This document shows, piece by piece, positions 6,810 through 14,829 of a stretch of 27,104 bases of DNA; the stretch's first letter is position 1, and each line of letters begins with the position of its first letter. Source of the DNA: an uncultured Collinsella sp. (GTDB taxonomy: Bacteria; Actinomycetota; Coriobacteriia; Coriobacteriales; Coriobacteriaceae); the NCBI GenBank assembly GCA_900754445.1, contig CAAECW010000031.1:1-27104 (forward strand). The letters are read 5' to 3'. Position numbers and translations under genes: made by a program. Under the pieces are notes generated by a model, which was not told the DNA's origin, ran no database searches, and saw only the letters and a program-made list of their open reading frames with translations.

Positions 6810-7244
6810 CTACTGGTTAGCTTGCCCCTCGAGCATGCCGTCGAGGGTGCGCCAGGCGAGCTCGGCGCATTTGACGCGGGCGGGCATGTGCGAGATGTCC
6901 TGGAGCTGGGCGGCTTCGTCCAGGTCTTCCAGGTCTTCCTCGGAGAGCTGCTCGCCGCGGATCATGGCGAGGAAGAGCTCTGCCAAGCGGTGAGCTTCCT
7001 CGACGGTCTCGCCGGTGATGAGGTCGGCCATGATGTCGGCACTGGCCTGACTGATGGCGCAGCCGTGGCCGGTAAAGGAGGCCTCCGCGATCACGCCGTT
7101 CTCGACGCGCAGCTGCAAGGTGAGCTCGTCGCCGCAGCTGGGGTTGATGCCGTCGTGCTCGTGCGTGGGGGCATCCATCTCGTACTTATAGTCGGGGTGC
7201 GAGTTGTGCTCCATAAACGTGGTGGAGGTGTACAGATTACCCAT
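6810..7244 (-). CDS. sufU: SufU, Fe-S cluster assembly sulfurtransferase/scaffold
   Basis: 144 aa, normal length for SufU. The three cysteines and the aspartate of the SufU zinc site are present: C37 and D39 in NPSCGD, C62 in GHGCAISQASAD, and C126 in RVKCAELAW. In Gram-positive bacteria SufU takes persulfide sulfur from SufS through zinc-ligand exchange and passes it to the SufBCD complex. It retains the SufU-type insertion (residues about 92-120, rich in E/D) that distinguishes it from IscU. It is the last gene of the suf operon and its start overlaps the end of sufS by 8 bp, with GGAG 8 nt upstream inside sufS. A terminator follows. Confidence 0.95.
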   Translation of the reverse strand: MGNLYTSTTFMEHNSHPDYKYEMDAPTHEHDGINPSCGDELTLQLRVENGVIAEASFTGHGCAISQASADIMADLITGETVEEAHRLAELFLAMIRGEQLSEEDLEDLDEAAQLQDISHMPARVKCAELAWRTLDGMLEGQANQ

Positions 7245-8562
7245 TGAACGTGCTCCAAACGTGATGCAGGCCGGCGATGAACTTGTCGATGTCGGCCTTG
7301 TCGTTGTAGAAGGCCACGCTGGCGCGGCAGCAGGCGAGGTTCTCGACGCCCAGCCAGGTGAGCAGCGGCTGCGCGCAGTGGTGGCCGGCGCGGATGCAGA
7401 CGCCGTCCATGTCCATGATGCTCGCGACGTCGTGCGGATGGATGCCCTTGACGTTAAAGCTCACAACGCCGTGGTGGTTGTCCCAATAGATGGAGCCGAT
7501 GATTTGGACAAAGTCGAGCTGCATGAGTTCGCCCATCAGATAGTGGACGAGTGCCTGCTCGCGGGCCTGGATGTTCTCGTAACCCACCGTGTTGACCAGG
7601 TAGTCGAGTGCCGCACCCGTGGCGAAGATGCCGGCGGCGTCCTGCGTGCCGGCCTCGAATTTCTCGGGGACGGGCGCCCAGACGGCGTCCTGCTCGGTGA
7701 CCGAGTCGATCATCTCGCCGCCGGTGAGCATGGGCGGCATGGCGTTGAGCAGGTCCATTTTGCCCCACAGCACGCCGATGCCCATGGGGCCCATGGCCTT
7801 GTGCGCGCTAAAGGCAAAGAAGTCGGCACCCAGGTCGGCCACATCGACCGGCATGTGCGGCAGCGACTGCGCACCGTCGACGACCAGATAGCCGCCGTAC
7901 TTGTGCACGAGCTTGCCGAGATTCTTGACCGGGTTCTCGACGCCCAGCACGTTAGACACCTGACCCACGGCCAAGATTTTGGTCTTGGGGCCCACCTTGG
8001 ACAGAACCTCCTCGGTGGTGAGTTGACCGGTCTTGGTGGGGTAGAGGTAGACGAGCTTGGCGCCGGTTTCGCGGCAGACCTGCTGCCACGGAATCAGGTT
8101 GGAGTGGTGCTCCATGATGGTAATGACGACCTCGTCACCGGGCTCGAGGACCGTGGGCGCAAAGCTCTTGGCGACTAGGTTGAGCGACTCGCTCGTGTTG
8201 CGGGTGAAGACGACCTCGTTGGCCTGGGAAGCCCCGATGAGGTCGGCGATTTGCTGGCGGACCTTCGCGATGGCCTCGGTGGCCTCGACGGACAGCGAGT
8301 ACAGGCCGCGCAGGGGGTTGGCGTTCATACGCTGGTAGAAGTCGCGCTCGGCGTCGAGCACGCAGGCAGGGCGCTGCGCGGTGGCGGCACTATCGAGGAA
8401 GGCGATCTCGGGGTGCTGCTGAAACAGCGGGAACTGCGCCTTGTAGGGGTTGGTCTCGATGTCCACGGTAGGCCAGCCGCGCGAAGCCTCGTCGCTGGCG
8501 TCGAGCTCCATGGGCTCGGGGGCAGTACAGGTGTCGCATTTAACGTGCTCGGTGTCGATCAT
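7237..8562 (-). CDS. sufS: SufS, group II cysteine desulfurase
   Basis: 441 aa. It is a PLP enzyme that converts cysteine to alanine and provides persulfide sulfur. PLP lysine K255 lies in FSAHKAMGPMGIGVLWG, the cofactor-binding EHHSNLIPW is at 151-159, and catalytic C396 is in RAGHHCAQP, the class II context with a short active-site loop. It has an N-terminal extension of about 30 residues before the usual start region, containing C9-D-T-C12, which ordinary SufS (about 405-410 aa) lacks. Its ATG overlaps the sufD stop as ATGA, so translation is coupled. It works with SufU, encoded directly downstream. Confidence 0.95.
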   Translation of the reverse strand: MIDTEHVKCDTCTAPEPMELDASDEASRGWPTVDIETNPYKAQFPLFQQHPEIAFLDSAATAQRPACVLDAERDFYQRMNANPLRGLYSLSVEATEAIAKVRQQIADLIGASQANEVVFTRNTSESLNLVAKSFAPTVLEPGDEVVITIMEHHSNLIPWQQVCRETGAKLVYLYPTKTGQLTTEEVLSKVGPKTKILAVGQVSNVLGVENPVKNLGKLVHKYGGYLVVDGAQSLPHMPVDVADLGADFFAFSAHKAMGPMGIGVLWGKMDLLNAMPPMLTGGEMIDSVTEQDAVWAPVPEKFEAGTQDAAGIFATGAALDYLVNTVGYENIQAREQALVHYLMGELMQLDFVQIIGSIYWDNHHGVVSFNVKGIHPHDVASIMDMDGVCIRAGHHCAQPLLTWLGVENLACCRASVAFYNDKADIDKFIAGLHHVWSTFNG

Positions 8563-9830
8563 GCGAGCTCCTCTTCAAAGTTGTCGATCAGGTTGTTGCC
8601 CAGGCGGACGACGGCGGCGCGGGTGCGCTCGTCGGTGGTGGAAAGTGCGGCGTCCTCCAGCTTGGCGCGGATGAACAGGTCCTCGGCGGCGTTTTGGTCA
8701 AGGCCGCGGCAGGCGAGGTAGAACAGCTGCTCGTCGCGGACGTGACCGATGGTGGCGCCGTGGTTGCCGGCGACGTCGTCCTCGTCGCAGAGAATGACGG
8801 GAACGGTCTTGTTGTCGACGCCCTTGTTGGCCAAAAGCACCGTCTCGCGCTCGGTGCCGGTTGCACCCTTGCAGCCGTGCACGAGGTCGATGGTGCCACG
8901 GTAGACTTTCTTGGACGTGCCGGTCAGCACGCCGTTGGCGTCGATCTCGCACTCGGTCTTGCGGCCGCGGTGGCGCAGCTCGTAGTTAAAGTCGCGCACC
9001 TGCTCGCGGGCGCCCAGGTAATCGGTATCGATCGTCACCTTGGCAGTATCGCCCAGCAGGTCGCCGGCAAGGCCGGTGGCGCTGGCGCCGGCACCCAGGA
9101 CGGTGTGCTGCACGTTGACGCGCGCGCCCTCGTCCAGGAACAGGCCGGTATCGTCGAGCGCGATCCAGCTATCGTCGAGCGTCTGCGTGCAGGTCACGTT
9201 GACGGTGGCGTACTCGTGGGCGCACACGCGTAGCACGGAGCCCACGACGCCTTGGCCGGCAACGGGGGAGTCCAGGGCTATGCACAGGTCGAGCGTTGCC
9301 TGCGGACGGGCGACGACATCGATGGCGGCGATGGCCGCGGCAGTGTCGACGCCACTCACGCGCACGGTAACCGTGGCGTGCTGGTATGCGGGCACATCGA
9401 TGACGATGCGCTTGGTGGCGTGATCGGCCAGATAGGTGTAGGCAGCCTCGCCCATGCCGGTCTCGAAGGCCTCGGCAGGGGAGAGCTCCTCTTCGAGCTT
9501 GATGGCGCCGGCCTGGTAGATGGAGGTGGCGGGCACGTCGAGCTCGGTCTCGGGCGTGATGCGGGCGCGGTCGGCAGTGTCGCCGGGGGCGGAGGCGCGG
9601 CGCTCGGGGAAGCGCTCGGCCATGGCATCCATGGCGGTGTCGAAGGCGTCGGCAGCGCCAGCAAACTGCTCATCCAGCCCCTCGGCCTCAACGGCCTCGG
9701 CGGGAGCGGCGGCAAGCTCGTCCGAAAGCTCAATCTTGGTCTGGTTCATGCGTAGCCAGCCCCAAGTGGCGGCAGGCATCGCATTAACCTGCTCGAGCGT
9801 GGTAGCAGCGGTGTTCGTGGTCTGTTTCAT
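8559..9830 (-). CDS. sufD: SufD, SufBCD scaffold subunit
   Basis: 423 aa. The C-terminal right-handed beta-helix of the SufB/D family is evident, with the signature DDVAGNHGATIGHVRDEQLFYLACRGL (residues 351-377, cited in part). H357 corresponds to the conserved SufD histidine needed for cluster assembly at the SufB-SufD interface. The N-terminal ~100 residues are Ala/Glu-rich and weakly conserved, as usual. It overlaps sufB by a single base (TAATG) and sufS by 4 bp (ATGA). Confidence 0.93.
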   Translation of the reverse strand: MKQTTNTAATTLEQVNAMPAATWGWLRMNQTKIELSDELAAAPAEAVEAEGLDEQFAGAADAFDTAMDAMAERFPERRASAPGDTADRARITPETELDVPATSIYQAGAIKLEEELSPAEAFETGMGEAAYTYLADHATKRIVIDVPAYQHATVTVRVSGVDTAAAIAAIDVVARPQATLDLCIALDSPVAGQGVVGSVLRVCAHEYATVNVTCTQTLDDSWIALDDTGLFLDEGARVNVQHTVLGAGASATGLAGDLLGDTAKVTIDTDYLGAREQVRDFNYELRHRGRKTECEIDANGVLTGTSKKVYRGTIDLVHGCKGATGTERETVLLANKGVDNKTVPVILCDEDDVAGNHGATIGHVRDEQLFYLACRGLDQNAAEDLFIRAKLEDAALSTTDERTRAAVVRLGNNLIDNFEEELA

Positions 9831-11242
9831 TATCCGATCGCTCCTTCCATCTCGAGCTTGATCAGGTTGTTCATCTCGACGGCGTACTCCAGCGGCAGCT
9901 CCTTGGAGACCGGGTTGGCAAAGCCGTTGACGATCATGGTACGGGCTTCTTCCTCCGAGATACCGCGGCTCATCAGGTAGAACACCTTATCGTCGCCGAT
10001 GCGGCCGATGGTGGCCTCGTGGCCGATGTCGACGTTCTTGGCGCGGATGTCCATGGCCGGAATAGTGTCGGAGCGGCTCTGGTCGTCGAGCATCAGCGAC
10101 TGGCAGCTCACGGTTGCCTTGGAGCCCTCGGCCTTGGGCGTGGCCACGATGGAGCTGCGGAACGTCTGGATGCCGCCGCTCTTGGAGATACCCTTGGTCT
10201 CGACCGTTGCCGAGGTCTCGGGCGCGTTGAGCACGACCTTGCAGCCGGTGTCGAGGTTCTGACCGGCGCCGGCAAAGGTGATGCCGGTAAAGCTCGACCG
10301 GGCGCGGCGGCCGTTGAGCACGCTCATGGGGTAGAGGTAGCCCACGTGGCTGCCGAAGGAGCCGCTGATCCACTCGATGTCGCCGTCCTCGTCCACGCGC
10401 GCACGCTTGGTGTTGAGGTTGTACATGTTCTTGGACCAGTTCTCGATGGTCGAGTAGCGCAGGTGCGCACGCTTGCCCACAAAGAGCTCGACGGCGCCGG
10501 CGTGGAGGTTGGCCACGTTGTACTTGGGTGCGGAGCAACCCTCAATGAAGTGCAGGTCGGCATCGTCTTCGACGATGATGAGCGTGTGCTCAAATTGGCC
10601 GGCGCCCTTGGCGTTAAGGCGGAAGTAGCTCTGTAGCGGGAAGTCCAACTTGGTGCCCTTGGGTACGTAGACAAACGAGCCGCCCGACCATACGGCTCCG
10701 TGCAGGGCCGCAAATTTGTGGTCGGTGGGCGGGATGAGCTTCATGAACTTCTCGTGGATGAGCGGCTCCCACTGCGGGTCGTGCAGGGCCTCCTCGATGC
10801 CGGAGTAGACGATGCCCATCTTGGACGCCGTGTCCTGCATGTTGTGGTAGACCAGCTCGGAGTCGTACTGCGCGCCGACACCCGCCAGGTAGCTGCGCTC
10901 GGCCTCGGGGATGCCCAAGCGCTCAAAGGTGTTCTTGATGTCGTCAGGCACCGACTCCCAGTCGTGCTTTTGGTCGGTGTTGGGCTTGACGTAGGTGACG
11001 ATGTTGTCCATGTCCAGGCCCTCGATGGAGGGGCCCCACGTCGGATCGGGGAAGCGGTTGAAGATCTCGAGGGACTTGAGGCGCAGGTCGAGCATCCACT
11101 GCGGCTCGTCCTTCTTGGCGCTGATCTCGCGCACGATGTCGGGCGTGATGCCGGCGTCGAGGCGCTCGAATCCCTCCTCGCCATAGGTGAAGTCGTAGAG
11201 GCTGCGGTCGATGTCCGCGACCTCGGTACGGTTCTTGGTCAT
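9830..11242 (-). CDS. sufB: SufB, SufBCD Fe-S scaffold subunit
   Basis: 470 aa, the usual size. It is the main scaffold on which the nascent Fe-S cluster is built. Conserved features are YVPKGTKLDFPLQSYFR, a likely cluster/persulfide cysteine C380 in TVSCQSLMLDD, and H408-E409 in GHEATIGRI, followed by FYLMSRGISEEEARTMIVNGF. Residue roles follow from E. coli SufB. The start has AAAGGGGCG about 6 nt upstream and lies 12 nt after the sufC stop. Confidence 0.96.
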   Translation of the reverse strand: MTKNRTEVADIDRSLYDFTYGEEGFERLDAGITPDIVREISAKKDEPQWMLDLRLKSLEIFNRFPDPTWGPSIEGLDMDNIVTYVKPNTDQKHDWESVPDDIKNTFERLGIPEAERSYLAGVGAQYDSELVYHNMQDTASKMGIVYSGIEEALHDPQWEPLIHEKFMKLIPPTDHKFAALHGAVWSGGSFVYVPKGTKLDFPLQSYFRLNAKGAGQFEHTLIIVEDDADLHFIEGCSAPKYNVANLHAGAVELFVGKRAHLRYSTIENWSKNMYNLNTKRARVDEDGDIEWISGSFGSHVGYLYPMSVLNGRRARSSFTGITFAGAGQNLDTGCKVVLNAPETSATVETKGISKSGGIQTFRSSIVATPKAEGSKATVSCQSLMLDDQSRSDTIPAMDIRAKNVDIGHEATIGRIGDDKVFYLMSRGISEEEARTMIVNGFANPVSKELPLEYAVEMNNLIKLEMEGAIG

Positions 11243-11254
11243 TGCGTCGCCCCT

Positions 11255-12055
11255 TTACGCCTGCTGCTCGGCAGCGGCGGACTCGGCCTGGGCGCGCTGC
11301 TCGGCGGCCTCGCGCTCGAAGGTCTCAAAGCCGTTCTTGTCGATCCAGGGGATGAGCGAGGCGTCGTCCTCGCGCACGATATGGCCCTTGACCATAACGT
11401 GGACGCGGTCGACATCCAGGTGCTCCAGGATGCGCGTGTTGTGCGTGATGATGAGCATGGAGCCGTCGCAGCTCTTGCGGTAGGCGTCCATGCCATGGCT
11501 GACGATGGACAGGGCATCGACGTCCAGGCCTGAGTCGGTTTCGTCCAGGATGGCGAGCTTGGGCTGCAGCAGCAAAAGCTGGAGCATCTCGACCTTCTTC
11601 TTCTCGCCGCCCGAGAAGCCCACGCCCAGCTCACGGTTGAGGTAGGCGGTATCCATGTTGAGCTCGGCCGCGAGTTCCTTGACGCGACGGCGGAATTCCT
11701 TGCCCTTCATCTCCAGGCCGGGGCGGCCGGCGATGCTGGCGCGCAAAAAGCTCGACAGCGGCACGCCCGGGATCTCGACCGGGGCCTGGAAACTCAGGAA
11801 CAGGCCGGCGCGCGAACGCTTGTCGGTGGTGAGCTCGGTGATGTCCTGGCCGTCAAAGACGATGCGGCCGTCATTGACGGTATAGACGGGGTCGCCCATG
11901 ACCAGGTGGCCGAGGGTGGACTTGCCAGCGCCGTTGGGACCCATCAACACGTGGGTCTCGCCGGCGGCGACGTTGAGGTTAACGTTGTGGAGGATGGTCT
12001 TCTCGTCCACGGAGGCGGTCAGACCTTCGATGGAAAGCAGCGGATTTGCGCTCAT
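11255..12055 (-). CDS. sufC: SufC, ABC-type ATPase of the SufBCD complex
   Basis: 266 aa from the ATG at 12055, which has GAGAGGG about 6 nt upstream. A longer in-frame start at 12085 lacks a ribosome binding site. Walker A is GPNGAGKST (39-47), the Q-loop region is LFLSFQAPVEIPG, the ABC signature is FSGGE (147-151) in SGGEKKKVEML, and Walker B is KLAILDETDSGLD (from 166). The ITHNTRIL switch histidine is also present. ATP hydrolysis drives SufB/SufD rearrangement. The C-terminal ~20 residues are Ala/Glu/Gln-rich. It is the first gene of the operon. Confidence 0.96.
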   Translation of the reverse strand: MSANPLLSIEGLTASVDEKTILHNVNLNVAAGETHVLMGPNGAGKSTLGHLVMGDPVYTVNDGRIVFDGQDITELTTDKRSRAGLFLSFQAPVEIPGVPLSSFLRASIAGRPGLEMKGKEFRRRVKELAAELNMDTAYLNRELGVGFSGGEKKKVEMLQLLLLQPKLAILDETDSGLDVDALSIVSHGMDAYRKSCDGSMLIITHNTRILEHLDVDRVHVMVKGHIVREDDASLIPWIDKNGFETFEREAAEQRAQAESAAAEQQA

Positions 12056-12074
12056 GCTGTCCCTCTCTGTATAT

Positions 12075-12094
12075 GGTGTACTCATAGGTGTACT
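12075..12094. repeat. Tandem GGTGTACT repeats in the sufC leader
   Basis: GGTGTACT occurs at 12075-12082 and 12087-12094, a 12-bp period, between the suf promoter and the sufC ribosome binding site. It could be a second regulator site or a leader structure. Confidence 0.35.
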
Positions 12095-12119
12095 AAACCC
12101 TAGGAATCTTCTCGGAATA

Positions 12120-12147
12120 AAGTTACTATGGGTTCGGCGTTAGTCAA
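12120..12147 (-). promoter_or_regulatory. suf operon promoter
   Basis: On the minus strand TTGACT (12142-12147) and TAACTT (12120-12125) are spaced by 16 bp. They lie about 65-90 bp upstream of the sufC start, and the IscR-like site begins 4 bp upstream of the -35. Confidence 0.6.
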
Positions 12148-12151
12148 GGGA

Positions 12152-12176
12152 AAACCCGACTAATCCACTCGACTTT
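12152..12176. promoter_or_regulatory. IscR type 1-like operator between sufC and the Rrf2 gene
   Basis: Read on the minus strand, the 25 bp begin AAAGTCGAGTG and end TAGTCGGGTTT. Against the E. coli IscR type 1 consensus as I recall it (half-sites ATASYYGACTR and YAGTCRRSTAT around WWW), I count 21 of 25 matches. The site abuts the suf -35 and overlaps the -35-like TCGACT of the plus-strand regulator promoter, so one bound dimer could control both. Confidence 0.7.
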
Positions 12177-12197
12177 TTAGATGTGGGACATAATAAT
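12169..12197 (+). promoter_or_regulatory. Candidate promoter of the Rrf2 regulator gene
   Basis: TCGACT (12169-12174) is followed by the A+T-rich TAATAAT (12191-12197), 16-17 bp away. It overlaps the IscR-like operator, which would allow autoregulation. Confidence 0.5.
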
Positions 12198-12227
12198 CAG
12201 GTTTGTTTGCCCCGCGTGCATAAGATT

Positions 12228-12257
12228 TGGGACAAATGCCTCAGGCGGTTTGTCCCA
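12228..12257. promoter_or_regulatory. Inverted repeat in the leader of the Rrf2 gene
   Basis: TGGGACAAA and TTTGTCCCA form a perfect 9-bp inverted repeat with a 12-nt spacer that itself contains GCC-TCA-GGC. It lies between the promoter and the ribosome binding site. TGGGACA occurs once more at 12184-12190. It may be an mRNA hairpin or a second operator. Confidence 0.5.
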
Positions 12258-12277
12258 GGAACAACGGGAGGGTAGGT

Positions 12278-12709
12278 ATGCTCATTTCTTCTAAGGGCCG
12301 CTATGCCCTCCGGCTGATGATCTATATCGCAGCGCTGGGTGACACCGAGGGCAAGATTGCCCTTCGCGAGGTTGCCGACCGCGAGCATATCTCACAAAAG
12401 TATCTGGAGCAGCTGGTTCGTCCGCTTATGAAGGCGGGCCTGCTTAAGAGCGTGCGCGGCAAGGGCGGCGGCTACATGATGGCCAAGGACCCCGCCGAGG
12501 TGCGTGCCGGCGACATCCTGCGTGCCGTCGAGGGCAGCACGGCGCCCGTGGCGTGCGACGGCATCGACAACAGCTGCACCCGCAGCGATCTTTGCTCGAC
12601 CGTCAAGTTTTGGCGTGGTCTGGATGACGTGATCGAAAAGTACGTCGACGGCGTGACGTTGGCCGACCTGGCCGCCGTCCCCGAGATCAACTTCGACATT
12701 AAGCTGTAG
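12278..12709 (+). CDS. iscR: Rrf2 family Fe-S cluster-sensing regulator (IscR-like)
   Basis: 143 aa from the ATG at 12278 with GGGAGGG 5 nt upstream. The upstream frame to 12227 runs through the leader hairpin and is unlikely. The N-terminal winged helix-turn-helix reads MLISSKGRYALRLMIYIA, HISQKYLEQLVRPLMKAGLL, SVRGKGGGYMMA. Three cysteines, C93, C100 and C106 (spacing C-x6-C-x5-C), match the [2Fe-2S] ligand cluster of IscR-type Rrf2 proteins (C-x5-C-x5-C in E. coli IscR). Together with the divergent suf operon and the intervening IscR-like operator, this predicts that holo-protein represses suf and that cluster loss derepresses it. The name is by analogy; it could equally be called a SufR-type Rrf2 protein. 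Confidence 0.9.
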   Translation: MLISSKGRYALRLMIYIAALGDTEGKIALREVADREHISQKYLEQLVRPLMKAGLLKSVRGKGGGYMMAKDPAEVRAGDILRAVEGSTAPVACDGIDNSCTRSDLCSTVKFWRGLDDVIEKYVDGVTLADLAAVPEINFDIKL

Positions 12710-12848
12710 GTTGACCGCAATTCCTTAAGAATTCGCGGAGGGTTGTTGCCGTTTACCGAGGGGTTGTTGTGTAACAACGGGCGAGCTGCAATACTTATTT
12801 TTATCTTTGCAAACTGAACTTTAACTACACCAATGCAGGGAGGATCTT

Positions 12849-14627
12849 ATGCAGCCCAAGCATTCTGCTATTGTCGCGGGCCTGACGCTGGCGCTTTCGT
12901 TTGGCGCCGTTTCCGCGCCGGCACCCGCTGCTGCCGAGGAGCCCACGCCGGGCGTTGCCTCGGATGCCACCGATATCGATAAGGGTCTCTACACCCAGCA
13001 GTCCTTCTCGGGCGTGCTGAGGTCGGTCCAGGGCGTTTCGTTTGTCAACGTGACTCCTGAGATGAAGTACTTTACCAAGTACGAGAGCCATGGCAACTAT
13101 AACCAGGGCTTTTCGTATGGTGACGGCTACAACGCGCTGGGCTATTACCAGTTCGACCGTCGTTGGTCGCTCATTCCGTTTATGAAGCAGGTCTACAACT
13201 ACAGCCCCGAAAAATACAGCATGCTCAAGGATGCGATTGATCGCGGCAGCGAGATTTCCAACACGAGCAATGCCATGTACGAGAACGGCCAGCTCACCGA
13301 GTTGGGCCATATCGCTCAGGATGCCTTCCAAGGTGCGTATAACACCGATCCTGTTGAGTTCTCAGCACTTCAAGATGCCTATGCGTACAACTCGTACTAT
13401 GCGGTGACCGAGGCGTGGCTCAAGAGCGGCCTGGGTATTGATATTTCAGGCCGCGCCGATTGCGTCAAGGGCATGGTGTGGAGCATTACCAACATGTGCG
13501 GCACCGGTGGCTGCAGGGACTTTTTCCGCTGGGCGAATCTTTCCAACGATATGTCCGACCGCGAGTTTGTGACGGCGCTTTCCAATAGTGTGGTCAACAA
13601 TGTCGCCACTAAGTTTTCGAGTCAGCCCCAGTATCATGAGGGCTGGAAGAATCGTTATAAGAATGAGCTGAAGGACTGCTTGGCTTATATCGCCGAGGAC
13701 GAGGCAGCCGCTGCGACGCCCGTGCAGCCCGAGCCTACGCCGGCGCCCTCGCCGACACCTGATTCGAATGACGACTCGAGTGACGATGCCAACGATGACA
13801 GGATGGATGCGCCCTCGACCGATGCTGACGGTAATGGCTCTGCTGGTGGCACTACCAACGACGGCTCTACCCCGAACGGCTCCAATTTGAACGGCTCTGC
13901 TGCGGGCGATTCGCCTTCAAGCTCTGCCAGCAATACGGACAGCGACGCTTCTGGTTCGGCTGGCGCTGACACCTCTAACTCATCTACCGGCTCGAGCGAT
14001 TCGTCCGTTGACACCGGCTCTAACAACGGCTCCGGCTCTGACGCAGCCCCTGATTCCGATGCTTCCAAGGACGACTCGAATAAGGCGCCGGACGCTCCCG
14101 TTGCTTCGCCGGACAAGAAGCCTTCTTTCTCCGTGCAGCTTGGTTCTACGCTGGGCTCTTCGCTGATGGCTGGCGTCAATAATGGCTCGACTCAGAACAA
14201 GGACAACTCTGATCAGGCTTCCACGGAAAAGACCGAAGCCGTAAAGGGCGACTCCAAGGATAAGGCTTCCGAGAAGATCGAATCCGATAAGGGTTCTAGC
14301 TCTGATGAGAAGGGCGACAAGTCCGGTCAGAAGAAGGACGAGAGCAAGACCGAGGGCGAAAAGAAACAGTCCGAAGACGACGACAAGAGCGGTGCTGACA
14401 ACCAGGTCCAGGAGCAAAATGACTCCAAAACGGTGACCACCACGACCACGACGACTACAACTACCAAGTCCTCGGGTGGCAACATGCCCAAGACGGGCGA
14501 TCTGATTGTGATGGCGAGCCTTGCCAGTGCAAGCTTGGCCACGCTGGGCGCTACGTCTATCGTAAGTGGTAAGCATAAGCTCGATCAGCAGAAGAAGGCT
14601 TCTGGGGAGGACGGCTCGGAGGAGTAG
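12849..14627 (+). CDS. LPXTG-type cell-wall-anchored surface protein with lysozyme-like N-terminal domain
   Basis: 592 aa; GGGAGGA lies about 6 nt before the ATG. The signal peptide is residues 1-29 (KHSAIVAGLTLALSFGAVSA, AAA/EE cleavage). Residues about 55-285 form a globular part with KYESHGNYNQGF, GDGYNALGYYQFDRRWSL and cysteines C205, C217, C222 and C277. The E79...ALGYYQF arrangement resembles lysozyme/phage-tail and VgrG-associated muramidase-like domains; hydrolase activity is inferred. A Pro-rich hinge (PEPTPAPSPTP) follows, then a Ser/Asp/Gly/Asn stalk (306-430), a Lys/Asp/Glu/Ser region (450-528) and a run of eleven threonines. The sorting signal is MPKTG (546-550), then a hydrophobic segment (552-573) and a basic residue. 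The tail after the membrane segment is longer and more mixed in charge than usual. A terminator follows. Confidence 0.85.
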   Translation: MQPKHSAIVAGLTLALSFGAVSAPAPAAAEEPTPGVASDATDIDKGLYTQQSFSGVLRSVQGVSFVNVTPEMKYFTKYESHGNYNQGFSYGDGYNALGYYQFDRRWSLIPFMKQVYNYSPEKYSMLKDAIDRGSEISNTSNAMYENGQLTELGHIAQDAFQGAYNTDPVEFSALQDAYAYNSYYAVTEAWLKSGLGIDISGRADCVKGMVWSITNMCGTGGCRDFFRWANLSNDMSDREFVTALSNSVVNNVATKFSSQPQYHEGWKNRYKNELKDCLAYIAEDEAAAATPVQPEPTPAPSPTPDSNDDSSDDANDDRMDAPSTDADGNGSAGGTTNDGSTPNGSNLNGSAAGDSPSSSASNTDSDASGSAGADTSNSSTGSSDSSVDTGSNNGSGSDAAPDSDASKDDSNKAPDAPVASPDKKPSFSVQLGSTLGSSLMAGVNNGSTQNKDNSDQASTEKTEAVKGDSKDKASEKIESDKGSSSDEKGDKSGQKKDESKTEGEKKQSEDDDKSGADNQVQEQNDSKTVTTTTTTTTTTKSSGGNMPKTGDLIVMASLASASLATLGATSIVSGKHKLDQQKKASGEDGSEE

Positions 14628-14659
14628 CCTCTTGGTTGCTAGATAACTAAAGAGTTGGG

Positions 14660-14698
14660 ACGGGGTCCGGTGCGAATGCATCGGGCCCCGTTTTGTTG
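14660..14698 (+). terminator. Rho-independent terminator after the surface protein gene
   Basis: A 14-bp stem (14660-14673 with 14678-14691, two G-T pairs) closes a GAAT loop and is followed by TTTTGTTG. Confidence 0.9.
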
Positions 14699-14829
14699 TG
14701 CAACGATTAGTTATGCCCCCTCACACCTCTTGTTGCTACCGTTGCCCGATATGTTCGCGCGGCGTCGTCGGTACGCGCGAGGCGGTCATTACAATTGGCA
14801 TCGTGCAGCGATTTAGGGGGAACGTTTTG

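Noticed and set aside
6496..6993. Open frames in the 6149-6809 gap (6496-6993 plus, 6518-6745 plus, 6471-6782 minus)
   Set aside because: They overlap the suf terminator or sufU, lack ribosome binding sites, and have Arg/Ala/Gly-rich products typical of random high-G+C sequence.
7204..8178. Long plus-strand open frames antisense to suf genes (also 8694-9233, 10019-10636, 10700-11533)
   Set aside because: They lie opposite clearly identified sufS, sufD, sufB and sufC, and their Val/Gly/His/Asp-rich products match no family.
13860..14060. Repeat array or CRISPR in the GGCTC/Asn-Gly-Ser-rich coding stretch
   Set aside because: The repetition is irregular and in frame, and encodes a Ser/Gly/Asn/Asp stalk; there are no fixed-length spacers or cas genes.
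13685..14179. Minus-strand open frame rich in Ser/Glu/Pro inside the surface protein gene
   Set aside because: It is the complement of the Ser/Asp-rich stalk repeats, without start signals.
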